Origin: Temnopleurus reevesii
Taxonomy: Eukaryota; Echinodermata; Echinoidea; Temnopleuroida; Temnopleuridae
DNA length: 40,691 bases
Direction: 5' to 3'
NCBI GenBank assembly: GCA_036244855.1
Contig: BQKZ01000813.1
Coordinates: 12,281-52,971 of the forward strand
In this document: positions 31,535 to 40,691 of the stretch, piece after piece
Position numbering within the stretch: position 1 is the stretch's first letter
Layout: the number at the start of each line of letters is the position of its first letter
Position numbers and translations under genes: made by a program
Notes under the pieces: model-generated
The model's database searches: none
What the model was told of the DNA's origin: nothing
The model's input: the letters and a program-made list of their open reading frames with translations, nothing else

Positions 31535-32606
31535 CCTCACCAGCAGTGAAAGGTATTGGTATTCAGAATGGAATAGAATCGTCTCAAAACCTGAATTATC
31601 TTTCCCTCCAGAGAGGCAACTAGAAGAGACTCACCGTGTGTCATCGAATGGTTTAATTATCACAATTACTTCTGTTCCACTAATAAAGCCGGGAACAGCT
31701 ACCTGAGCATGGAAATTACCGGTTTATTCATGCATGCAAAGCTATCATAGGCGCCGATGAGATAGCTTTCTTAATTATCTCTAAATGAATTGTGCTGATA
31801 TTGTAATTAAAGCATTAGGTCAACAACGTTTACCTGTTAAGCGCACGGCCTAGGTATATCACGATGAAAGCTTCATAATTATATCAAGCAAAAGCGAGAT
31901 ATTCTTATGAACATCAAATGACAAGTTAACCGAAAATGTATTCAGCTACTTTTGTGAATTACTCTTTATATTGAAAAGTTCAGGGTTGATAATTTACATT
32001 TTCTACTTATTCTGTTTTTCCAAATAACTTTGATATAAAAAAAAAGAATTATAAAAAATGAGATTCTGTGAAAATCAGACAACAACAAAAAAAAGCAAAC
32101 CTAGTTGAGAGACAATTCTATTTTAATGAAAATATACTCCCCATTCAGAAATTATGTCGAACTATTTTTTGTTTTCTATATTTGTTATCCGCTGTGAGAT
32201 ATCCTTCGAATTCTAATTCTTAATAAAAAAAAATATTTTTTTTAAAAACCTTTCTGAGAATGTATTTTAAAAAGAATGCAAGCAAGTCTGTATGATGAAC
32301 ATGTATACCTACTATTTGCTCTCAATACAACAAAGAACATGAAGAAATTACTTCGAAATTTTGGCTACTCACTGTATATCCGCTCTTTTTTTACATGGTG
32401 CTTGTCATGGTCTAAATTTTCTGTATTATATTTGACAGGCTTGTATAATAGTATGCAATCATATTTCCATGAATGTGTATTGTATATAAATAACAAATAC
32501 ATCATTGAAACAGCATCAATATACATTTCAGCGGATAAGATAATGAAAGGCTAATTTTTATATCTACAATATTTTCTTTCCATATCTATATACACTTTTA
32601 GGTAGG
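31535..32606. other. LRR gene 3' flank, no gene seen
   Basis: AT-rich. It contains the 3'UTR of the minus-strand LRR gene. I could not place a confident polyadenylation signal. Confidence 0.4.
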
Positions 32607-34601
32607 CTATACATAAAATTCTTCTTCAAACGGTTTGATAGCATTTCCATTTAATCTCGAATGACTACCAGCCATTGATGCGCCGCCTCCACCAAGTAAG
32701 TCATTGCTCCCTCTGAGGTTCTGATAGTTCCCTGATGTTTTCACCGGGCTCATTAAGCGCCCCACCTCCTCCTCATAAGAGTTCATCTGAGCTGCTTTTT
32801 CTTCAACGGGGTATGACCTCCGTCTCCTCGCGTTCCCTCGTCCGACGCGTCGGTACCGACTGTATAGGAAAGCGAGGATGATGACGGCGATGACGATGCC
32901 TGCGAGCAGAGCGGAGAGGATGATGGATTTGATTGATTTCACTTTCCCGATGCAAGGGGAGTGGGGTACACTGGTGACCATCATACCCTGGTAGGCAGGG
33001 GGTGATGAACAGGTGATGTTCCCCAAGTCAATACCCCACTGGTAGGAATCTCTTACTTTCATCGAAGTCAACGCCATGTGACAGTCACATCGCAATTGAT
33101 TACCAAGAAGATTAAGCCATAGCAGACTCTTGGGGAGGATAACAAGGCTATCGGCATTGATACTCACGATGTTATTACCCTCTAAATTGATTCGTGTCAA
33201 CCGAGTTGCGCCAGAAAAGGCGTACGTGTTTAGAATGCTAATGTTATTCCTGCTCAGATCAATTTCTTCGAGGTTCGAGAGATTACTCACAATTGGAACT
33301 TCATTAAGCTGGTTATCTTGTAACTTGAGCACGCGTAATTTGATTATTCGAGCAAAATTTGGAGTCGTTTGGATGCTATTATTATGCAATAGAAGGGTTT
33401 CAAGGGACGTGAGATCAGGTGTTTCGAGAAATGAAAGCGACACCAATGCATTCCCGCTGAGATCGATATAACGGAGACCCACTAGGGAGCTGATTGCCTC
33501 ATTTTCAATGCGCTCAATTGAGTTGTTGGCAAGGTTGACGTATTCCAGTCTCGCCTTCCTGCCCCAAATGCCCGCTGAAATATTTACGAGACGATTCTCT
33601 TGCGCCTTGAATGTCGTCAGGTTCTCTTGCCGTACGAGAAGACCGTAAGGTAACTCTTCTAAGGCATTGGAGCTGAGATCGATGTTACGTAAACCCGAGT
33701 TCGAATCGAATGCGCTGTTGATAAGCGAACGAAGTCCGTTCAGAGAAAAATCAATCGTTTCGAGATTACTATTATATCCAGGGTATAACCAATCGTATTT
33801 ACTATCCTTGTCGAGTTGGGATGTGGCGTTTTTCAGGTCAAGGATCTTTAAATCGAAAGCCCCCACAAGCCAACTGTATTTCAAGTTCGTCAATTCATTG
33901 TTAGACAGATACAACTCTTTTATTCCCGAACGTTTGCTGAATAGACCTGAATCGGCGATGGTTCTTAACCCATTGTTACGCAACGACAGAACTGTCAATC
34001 TTTGCTCATCCGTAGAAATAAATGATGGAAGTATATTTATTGAGTTGTTGTCCAAATACAATGATGTCAAATTTGGCAATGCGAGAAATAATGATTTATC
34101 CAAGTCTGTTATATTGTTGTTGCTCAAATCCAACACTTTGAATGGGTACGGGGTGTCTGTCATTGGAAAGCTAGTTAAGGCATTGGTGCTAAGATTCAAA
34201 ACAGTCAGGTTATTCAAACCTCTGAAACAATTTCTGCTTATGGTAGCGATTCTATTGCCTGCTGCAGATAACTTTTCCAGCGATTTTCTCTGCCTGAAAA
34301 TCGAACAATTTTCTCGATTAAACGTGTCCATCGAGTTATGGTCTAGGATGATTGTTTTAACCCTAACAGGGAACACTAATGGAAGGTCTCTGTACAACCC
34401 GGTGCAGTTCACCAATCGGATTGTGTAGTTACAGCAACACGACCAGGGGCATGTGCTGGAGTTCGACCCTTGGTAATAACTCACAAGAGATGTTGGGGAT
34501 CTGCAGCCGCTTACCTCCGCTGGAACCGCTGCCACCAGTGTTACAAAGAATCCCAAACAAAGAATAGGAAGCAGTGCTCCTTGCACCCTTTGTGGGATCA
34601 T
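32607..34601 (-). CDS. Type I transmembrane leucine-rich-repeat protein, intronless ORF (664 aa)
   Basis: A signal peptide (about residues 8-26, LPILCLGFFVTLVAAVPA) is followed by an N-terminal Cys cluster (CPWSCCC...C, LRRNT-like). About 18 LRRs with the LxxLxLxxNxL pattern follow (e.g. LTVLNLSTNALTSF, LTSLYLDNNSINIL, LEEIDLSRNNISIL). Then come an LRRCT cap (RCDCHM...NITC...SPC), one membrane span (about 559-580, SIILSALLAGIVIAVIILAF) and an 84-residue cytosolic tail. The tail begins with Arg-rich SRYRR/ARRRR, carries a YQNL (YxxL-type) motif and a GGGG linker, and ends EEFYV, which fits a class II PDZ ligand. This looks like a cell-surface adhesion or signalling receptor. The exact orthologue is not recognised. 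No TIR or other intracellular signalling domain is present, so it is not a Toll receptor. Confidence 0.92.
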   Translation of the reverse strand: MIPQRVQGALLPILCLGFFVTLVAAVPAEVSGCRSPTSLVSYYQGSNSSTCPWSCCCNYTIRLVNCTGLYRDLPLVFPVRVKTIILDHNSMDTFNRENCSIFRQRKSLEKLSAAGNRIATISRNCFRGLNNLTVLNLSTNALTSFPMTDTPYPFKVLDLSNNNITDLDKSLFLALPNLTSLYLDNNSINILPSFISTDEQRLTVLSLRNNGLRTIADSGLFSKRSGIKELYLSNNELTNLKYSWLVGAFDLKILDLKNATSQLDKDSKYDWLYPGYNSNLETIDFSLNGLRSLINSAFDSNSGLRNIDLSSNALEELPYGLLVRQENLTTFKAQENRLVNISAGIWGRKARLEYVNLANNSIERIENEAISSLVGLRYIDLSGNALVSLSFLETPDLTSLETLLLHNNSIQTTPNFARIIKLRVLKLQDNQLNEVPIVSNLSNLEEIDLSRNNISILNTYAFSGATRLTRINLEGNNIVSINADSLVILPKSLLWLNLLGNQLRCDCHMALTSMKVRDSYQWGIDLGNITCSSPPAYQGMMVTSVPHSPCIGKVKSIKSIILSALLAGIVIAVIILAFLYSRYRRVGRGNARRRRSYPVEEKAAQMNSYEEEVGRLMSPVKTSGNYQNLRGSNDLLGGGGASMAGSHSRLNGNAIKPFEEEFYV

Positions 34602-34738
34602 TATGGTTCTCTGATTTGGTGAATGAAAGACGGAGAATTCTTAGTGAAAGCGGGAATTGTCCCCTGTTGTGGCTTAATCCATTATTCCAATGAAACAGAG
34701 TTCACTTTCTCAACCCTTCGCCTTCCATCAAAGGCGTC
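34602..34738 (-). promoter_or_regulatory. 5'UTR of the LRR gene with a probable splice acceptor
   Basis: On the minus strand a long pyrimidine tract (TTTTTTTCTTCTTTCTTTACAG) ends in CAG at 34739, 137 nt before the LRR start codon. This suggests a 5'UTR intron with a non-coding first exon farther upstream (above 34.8 kb), where MITEs now lie. The upstream exon was not found. Confidence 0.4.
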
Positions 34739-34826
34739 CTGTAAAGAAAGAAGAAAAAAAGAGTGTCATAATGTGTTATTTCATGAATTTGTAAAGAAGG
34801 CATTGAAAAGGAGTGTGTTGTACGTA

Positions 34827-34996
34827 AACACGATATAAACTATTTCCGAAAAATTAAGTCGAACGCAGACAATAGATCCGTATGCCGTGTATTCAACAGT
34901 GCGGACACAACAATAACAAGCCGGTTCCGATTTCAATAACATTACAAAGCAGCATTGAATTTGCGTTCGACTTAATTTTTCGACTTAATTTTTCGT
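34827..34996. mobile_element. MITE family T, copy 1 (3' end truncated)
   Basis: AACACGATATAAACTATTTC starts the left TIR, then TTAAGTCGAACGC, ACAATAGATCCGTA and ACAAGCCGGTTCCGA. The right arm GCGTTCGACTTAATTTTTCG is followed by a second CGACTTAATTTTTCG, and the terminal TTTATATCGTGTT is missing. It is compared with the complete copy at 36864-37036. Confidence 0.82.
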
Positions 34997-35141
34997 ATTT
35001 GTAGAGAACATAAAATAAAGGCATTATTTAATTGCACAATTGTTGTAGAACGAACTAATGTATTGAATCCCAAATTAATCAACACAATCACACCTGATAA
35101 TTGATAAAGATTTTCCCTAGAAAACAAAGAAGCATACAACT

Positions 35142-35371
35142 CAGTGACACATTTGCATTTATATCTAACTAATGCGAAGCGTATATAGGAGACATAAGTT
35201 AGAATATCATCAGGTGGACCAACATAATATGCGATGGAGACGCTTAGCTGATGCTAAAACGTGCGTATATGTCGCACACAAGCCGAACAAATTCAATGTC
35301 TGTGAAGCGCCGTGTGTCTGCGAATTTCTGCGCTTAGCATACGTCGGCTATAAAACCCAAATATGTGACTG
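35142..35371. mobile_element. MITE family S, copy 2
   Basis: CAGTGACACATTTGCATTTATA at the left mirrors TATAAAACCCAAATATGTGACTG at the right. Inner GCGAAG...GCTTAGC and GTGCGTATATGTCGCACAC segments fold. It shares its terminus design with 28976-29217. Confidence 0.65.
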
Positions 35372-36243
35372 CAACCTGTAGAACGGAAGAAAATCACACC
35401 TTTTTTATAATGTGATAAAACGCTTTCTTTCAAAGCATCCTTTATCTGCAGATCTGACTAATCTGCTAATGCTTGTGTGCACCTTTAACTGATTAAAATA
35501 TTATACCTTTAAAACATTACGGCATCTTGGGGGAAAGAAACACAATTTTATAGCATTTTGTTTTTCACGATGGTGTTTGAGAGATGCGGCATCTTTGGTT
35601 GGTTGTAGCACGGGGACCACTACGTTCATGAATACTTCATAATCATTGAGGCCTTCATAGCGTCTGATCGCGAGGCACAGGCAAGGGAAGGCTTGATGGG
35701 GTACGGTAATCAATTTTATGCTTCAACTGACAACGAATAATTGAAGTCTGGAAAAGGGGAAAAAGCCGCTTTCACATTGCAAGAGCAATGGCTTCTTTCC
35801 ACATCGTATTATGTAGAAATGTGGGTGATAGCTGGACATACATATTATACAATATCGAAGGAAGAAAGCCTCAATAGGTGGTCAGAAAGGCATTAAACAC
35901 AAAATTCAGAATTCAGAATCAAGGTAGATGTTTGTATTTTTTTCTTAAATCATCTCCACACTTAGTTTAAATATGCTACCTTAAAATTACTTTAAAATTA
36001 ATTGAATAGGTGCTTCAAATTTAGTTCAAATAACATATAAGAAAGTGGACCCAAAGGAACCTGATCAATTAAAGAATAAAATTTGTGTCTCGAAATATGT
36101 GCTGACACAATACTAGCAGATTTTTCACAATTATTTTCAATCAATAATTACTTCATCTTCTTAAAAACAATCATAAACAAGTAGTTTAGTTTTATCATGG
36201 AATTATACATATTTTGATTGACAGATCCCGTATGCATATATGA

Positions 36244-36439
36244 AAGTAGGGGTTCGTTTGAGATAGATGAAAACGTTATTCTGAGAAAAAATACATGTAC
36301 AATCCATTATTATGCCCAATACTTTCCAAAAACCATTATTCTCACTTTGTGGGTAATAGCTTTTTAAGCTCGGGCCCACTTTACGAAAAATCTAGCCAAA
36401 CGTTTACTGTATCCTGAGAGAAAACGAACCCTTCATCAA
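36244..36439. mobile_element. Possible degenerate MITE
   Basis: GGGGTTCGTTTGAGATAG at the left and CTGAGAGAAAACGAACCC at the right are an imperfect inverted pair, with AAAACGTTA / AAACGTTTAC inside. The pairing is weak and may be chance. Confidence 0.3.
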
Positions 36440-36863
36440 AATGCCCCATATTTTCTAAGTATCATTAATCATGCTTATGGGCAAAGCTATTTAAGCCAAG
36501 CTCCACTGAACTAAAATCTGAGGCGATTTCGGTAAGGAGTTTTGAGTTTTAACCATAATATTTCTCCATTTTTCTCGGTTACCGTACTTTTATTTTAAAG
36601 CCATCTCTTATCTTAACGACATTGTCTGCTTTCTTGGGCACTTTCTGCTCCTTCTATTTTTTTATTCCCTTTTTTTTGCTTTTGCTTCTTCTTCTCGCTA
36701 TGTTTATGGAGATGTATATCATAATATATACAGTGATGACGCTAGGTATTAACACCAGTATCACCGTAAGACTGCTCGTAAAATTTATAGGAGATAACTT
36801 GGGTATAAGTGCACTCACTCACATATGCACATAAACGCATATACACACAAACACACACATGAA

Positions 36864-37036
36864 AAACGATATAAACTATTTCCGAAAGTTTACTAGAACG
36901 CAGACAATAGGTCCGTACAACGTGTATTCAACTGTGCGGAAACAACAATGACAAGCCGGTACCGAATTCAATAGAATTACAAAGGAGCATTAAAATAGCG
37001 TTCGACTTAACTCTTCGAAAATACTTTATATCGTGT
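36864..37036. mobile_element. MITE family T, copy 2 (complete)
   Basis: AACGATATAAACTATTTCCG at the left pairs with CGAAAATACTTTATATCGTG at the right, and AGAACGC / GCGTTCGACTTAA pair inside. The internal ACAATAGGTCCGTA and ACAAGCCGGTACCGA blocks match copy 1. It is preceded by an (AC)n stretch at 36840-36858. Confidence 0.85.
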
Positions 37037-38125
37037 TATGAATATTTTTAGTGCTTAAGTAAAATGTTTTATTTCTTTGCTATGATATATCATTTGATAA
37101 TACCATCAATAACAATAAATGAATCAAAATCAACAAGGAAATAAGTTGAATTATCATTTGGCAATGGTGTCTACGAATAGGTGTCTGCATGCATGGACAC
37201 GCGCAAAAATTATGTGCCAAATGTCATCCCAAAATTGTCGGAAATTATAATAACTTTTTTTCACTTAATCGCATCATTTGAATATACATATAATTTTATT
37301 TTCATGTGTGGAAAGAGAAAATCTTTGATATAATGATTTATGTAAGTTTACAAATGTTAACTGAACACAAATTTAGTAAAGCAAACCCTTCTAATTGTAT
37401 GTATTTACATAAGTCATAAGTTTCACAAATAACATAGTTGTCACATCATATTCGAAATATTGAATTTTGTGTGTACCATTTCCGAAATACATAGATCATG
37501 GAAAAGAAAATCCGAAATCGGACTGCATTCTTTCTCATATTTCTAAAAAAAAATTTTACAAAATTTTAATACAAAATATTACACTCTGAACGGGGGTAGC
37601 TTCAAATACAAGAAAGAAATGTGATATAATTGCCCAAGAAAGAAAAAATATTTCTTTTTGTTTCATATACATTTTATACACGATTACCACACGATAATTT
37701 AATATCTTTAACACAGTCAAAATAATGGAGTGGTAAATAATCCAAAGAGGAGGTTAATAGAACAGAATTACCAACTCCTTTGTCTCCTTTAAATGCACAG
37801 TTTTCTTCATTACATGCATGCCGTAAACTTTTATCCGATACAATCGGGTTCTTGCATGGAAAGCATGCTTCAGAAGCTTCAGAAGTGTGTGCAATAGCAA
37901 GAATCAAACTTCGGAACCCCAAAATGAATCAGTAAAAAGTGCGATAAAGTGTGGCGAAAACAAAGATGGAGAGTTTTGCCATGTATCAAACTAAAATCTA
38001 TGTTCGAAGTCAGGACTCATTCCGTGTTGTGTTTTTGTGATTACTGAAAAAAAAATGTTTGCATGACTATTCCTTTGACGACAATATCCATTAAAGACCA
38101 CAAAAAAAACCAACACGTATCCATA
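37037..38125. other. Intergenic AT-rich, one unexplained Cys-rich frame
   Basis: The minus-strand frame 37922-37674 (82 residues, with CFPCKNP and seven cysteines) has no recognisable family or splice context. Otherwise nothing is seen. Confidence 0.3.
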
Positions 38126-39096
38126 TGTGTGTTGCTAAATTTCGAGTTTCGAGTTTCGAGTTTCGACTTCTGACATATGTACAGACAACATTTTTTTTCA
38201 TTATCTGTCCGGTTTGATTTATTTAAACATGTGACAATTTAGTCCTAATTTGATTGCGATGTAATGCTTGGTTTAACATCACAGTTTACACGTTGAGCAT
38301 AATTTTCGCAAAAAAATGTGTGCAAAAAAGGTGTAAATGCACCAACTTCGGGTTTGAAAATGAAATTCTATTTCTAGCACTTAAACTCAAAAAATAAATC
38401 TCATTATTAATTATATTGAGGTAATGAACCCCTACTGCTACAATTATTACTTCCATTATGTGTTTTAGTCAAACAATTTTTCATGTTGTGCAAAAACATT
38501 CTAACTCGAAGTTGGAGCCAAAATGCATCAACTTCGAGTTTGAAAATGAAAATAAGATTTGTTGGTTTAAAACAGACAAAAATAATCGCATTATTAATTC
38601 TATTGACGTGATGACCCCCGAGCGCTACAACTATTACTCCTATTATGTGTTTTAGTCAAACAATTTTTCACATTGTGCAGAAATTTTGTAACTCAAAGTT
38701 GGAGCCAAAATGCACCAACTTCGAGTTTGAAAATGAAATCCTATTTTAGCACTTAAACTCACAAAATTAATCTCATTATTAATTATATTGAGGTAATGAA
38801 CCCCTACTGCTACAATTATTACTTCTATTATGTGTTTTAGTCAAACAATTTTTCACGTTGTGCAGAAACGTTGTTGGTGCATTTACACCGTTTCTGCACA
38901 AATTTTCTGCGAAAATTATGCTCAACGTGTACACTGTTATGTTAAACCACGCATTAGACGTTATATAGGTCGCAATCAAATTAGGACTAAATTATCACAT
39001 GTTTAAGTACATCAAACCGGACAGATAATGAAAGAAAAATATTGTCTGTAATATGTCAGAAGTCGAAACTCGAAACTCGAACTTTAGCAACACACA
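38126..39096. mobile_element. Large foldback element: arms of about 220 bp enclosing three 187-bp tandem units
   Basis: The left arm (38126-38345) and right arm (38874-39096) are inverted: TGTGTGTTGCTAAA...TTTCGAGTTTCGAG / CTCGAAACTCGAACTTTAGC, TGTCCGGTTTGAT / ATCAAACCGGACA, CACGTTGAGCATAATTTTCGC / GCGAAAATTATGCTCAACGTG. Three direct units begin CAACTTCG at 38343, 38529 and 38716 (periods 186 and 187), each containing ATGTGTTTTAGTCAAACAAT. The left arm also repeats TTTCGAGT in tandem. There is no transposase. Confidence 0.88.
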
Positions 39097-39158
39097 GTAG
39101 TAGAAGTAGCAGAAGAAGAAGAAGAAGTAGTAGTAGTAGTAGTAGTAATAGCAGCAGC

Positions 39159-39208
<50 letters not shown>

Positions 39209-39260
39209 AAGTAGTTGAAGTAGTCGTAGTAGTATAGTCGCAGTGTTGTAGTGGTGGTAA
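39094..39260. repeat. (TAG)n/(AAG)n/(CAG)n trinucleotide microsatellite
   Basis: A long AGT repeat with AGA and AGC variants abuts the right arm of the foldback element. Open frames across it encode only Thr/Ser or Val runs and are not genes. Confidence 0.92.
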
Positions 39261-40198
39261 TGATAGCATTAGCTCTAACAGTTTTCGCTAGCAGTGTCGG
39301 TAATGGTGTATGAATTAGTAGCGGTGTTGATGGTTGTAGTGTTTGTTGTGGTGGTAGTAGGGGCAGTGATGGTGGTAATGGGATTGGAACTTAGCATCGG
39401 TATCATTAGTATTGGATCTCAGTTTGATTATCATTTCCGTCATTCTTCTTTAATTCTAGAACAATCATTCATTTTAAAAAACTGATATCAATGAACATAT
39501 TAATGAGGTACAATTTCAAACGGAAATGTTTACTCGTATCTGTCTTTTACCCTTCATACTTTTACTAGTATATACTACACAGCTTGCATATTGGATACGA
39601 TTTTAGATGCATTTCGTTGCGACTAAAACCAATCAATTTAATTGGTAAATGTTGCCTCTAAACCATACAGCAGTGTCACGGAATAAGCCAATAATTATAC
39701 AAATTAAAACTGTTTGGTTTCCGCCTCATGCTTTTAGTGTTATTGTCATTGTAAAGTTGATGTTACCTTATTAATGGATACATATTTCATCGAGTTTAAT
39801 CGCATAGATTCACTATGAGCAGAACGGATAAAGATATTAGACAAAGTAAAGTAATCCACAGCAATGCAAGCCTTCACATAGTCTTAACACAAAAAATAAT
39901 GTATCTTTCCTCTTCATTCAGTAAAAAGATGCAGTGCATGTTTTACATTTCTTTGCAGGATAAAAGAGAGGGGAATCTTCTTCTGTTTTCAATTGAGATA
40001 TTTTGAAGGTTTGAGTGGGAGTTATTTACTTTGTCCAATTGATGTGTCCGTTCTGTTCACTGTGATTGTGTTTCACATGCGATTGGGTGCTCAACATGGA
40101 CGGACCAGAGAGTAATCAGCTGAGTGAAGACTGGCCTTGTGTCTGCTAGTGTGTAGGAATACAAATGATAGGGATGATCATATCATGAGTAGCCATAA
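39261..40198. other. Intergenic, no gene seen
   Basis: It starts GT-rich, derived from the neighbouring microsatellite (GTTGTGGTGGTAG), then becomes ordinary AT-rich sequence. Confidence 0.45.
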
Positions 40199-40281
40199 TC
40201 CCATTAAATATTAATATTTGATGAAGGATTTCCGACAGTTTCCTTCATCAAATCATTATTGAGTTATTAATATATTGGGAT
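40199..40281. repeat. Hairpin palindrome
   Basis: ATTTGATGAAGGA and TCCTTCATCAAAT form a perfect 13-bp stem around TTTCCGACAG-type loop sequence. Outer ATCCCATTAAATATTAAT / ATTAATATATTGGGAT extend it imperfectly. It could be a tiny MITE. Confidence 0.6.
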
Positions 40282-40447
40282 GCTGGAATGAAGGAAGAAT
40301 GCATTAATTAGATTGGTTGATGCTTATAAGTGTATATGAGTCTACTTTCCAGTTAACTAGGTAAAATGAACCGCATACATGATAATTTGCAAGCTAAATT
40401 TGTTAGTATTGCTGTTGCTTCTACTATTTTATAATTTACTAAAGCTA

Positions 40448-40466
40448 CTACTACTTCTATTACTTA

Positions 40467-40511
<45 letters not shown>

Positions 40512-40512
40512 A
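40448..40512. repeat. (TAC)n trinucleotide microsatellite
   Basis: ACTACTACT repeats run nearly uninterrupted from CTACTACTTC to CTACTACAG. Poly-Leu open frames arise from it. Confidence 0.92.
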
Positions 40513-40584
40513 GTATATGTATGACCATCAAAACTATACTGCCACCACCACCTCCATAAACACTTTTTACTACATTTTAATAAA

Positions 40585-40691
40585 GTGGTGATGATGATGA
40601 TAATGATGATGAAATTATAAAATGATGATATAATAACATTAATGACAATGATAATGATGGCGGCGGTGGGAGTAATGATGATGATGATGAT
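40585..40691. repeat. (GAT)n-rich sequence running off the window
   Basis: GATGATGAT and GATAATGAT repeats with a GGCGGCGGTGGG interruption continue to the window end. Confidence 0.85.

Noticed and set aside
33130..34428. Plus-strand open frames of 113 and 253 residues
   Set aside because: They are antisense shadows of the LRR gene. The Leu/Arg-rich composition follows from the repeat codons on the minus strand.
35172..35381. 69-residue Cys-containing frame
   Set aside because: It lies in the palindromic MITE 35142-35371.
37674..37922. 82-residue Cys-rich minus-strand frame resembling the start of a netrin-like module
   Set aside because: There is no convincing splice sites, signal peptide or family match. 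Kept only as an unexplained frame.
39084..39269. Poly-Thr frame
   Set aside because: It is a translation of the (AGT)n microsatellite, not a gene.

Overview
The window looks like a piece of a metazoan nuclear genome, most likely an echinoderm and probably a sea urchin. The signs are long GT-AG introns, AT-rich DNA, a very high density of palindromic miniature transposons and microsatellites, and a non-LTR retrotransposon ORF carrying a 2A-like motif of the type known from sea urchin elements. The species call is inference. I see no bacterial genes, CRISPR array, rRNA or tRNA.

Three protein-coding loci can be read. (1) Minus strand, 3363-18744: a complete nicalin (NCLN) gene. I joined 14 coding exons with consistent splice phases (1665 nt, 554 codons plus stop), against about 563 residues in vertebrates. 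Nicalin is an ER type I membrane protein of the BOS subcomplex of the multipass translocon. The gene has an in-frame TGA at codon 44 and a duplicated exon 8-9 pair separated by a single N. Two of its introns also hold tandem arrays made from the 3' part of the neighbouring exon plus its 5' splice site. (2) Plus strand, 22442-24055: a single-exon UDP-glucuronosyltransferase-type gene broken by two in-frame TAA codons. It lies divergent to nicalin. (3) Minus strand, 32607-34601: an intact intronless ORF for a type I transmembrane leucine-rich-repeat protein, with a likely 5'UTR splice acceptor.

Most of the rest is mobile or repetitive DNA. 1-3000 holds a palindromic element and the endonuclease half of a CR1/L2-like retrotransposon. 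5822-7625 is a TTAA-flanked piggyBac-like element with a CR1-like reverse-transcriptase tail inserted in it. 8-17 kb has MITEs in nicalin introns. 20.5-22 kb has three palindromic elements between the divergent genes. 24-29 kb is a repeat-rich block with nested MITEs, a tandem duplication of about 1.2 kb, long poly-C/(CT)n tracts and a gap. 29.3-29.8 kb and 38.1-39.1 kb are two foldback elements whose long inverted arms enclose tandem repeats. 34.8-37 kb has two copies of one MITE and another MITE between them. The end of the window is trinucleotide microsatellite.

The three genes show no obvious shared pathway. Nicalin appears to be a housekeeping gene with a GC-rich 5' end and an ETS-type CCGGAAGT site. 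The isolated Ns at 1272, 11229 and 27586 each sit in repeated sequence and look like assembly joins, so some of the duplications may be haplotype or assembly artefacts.
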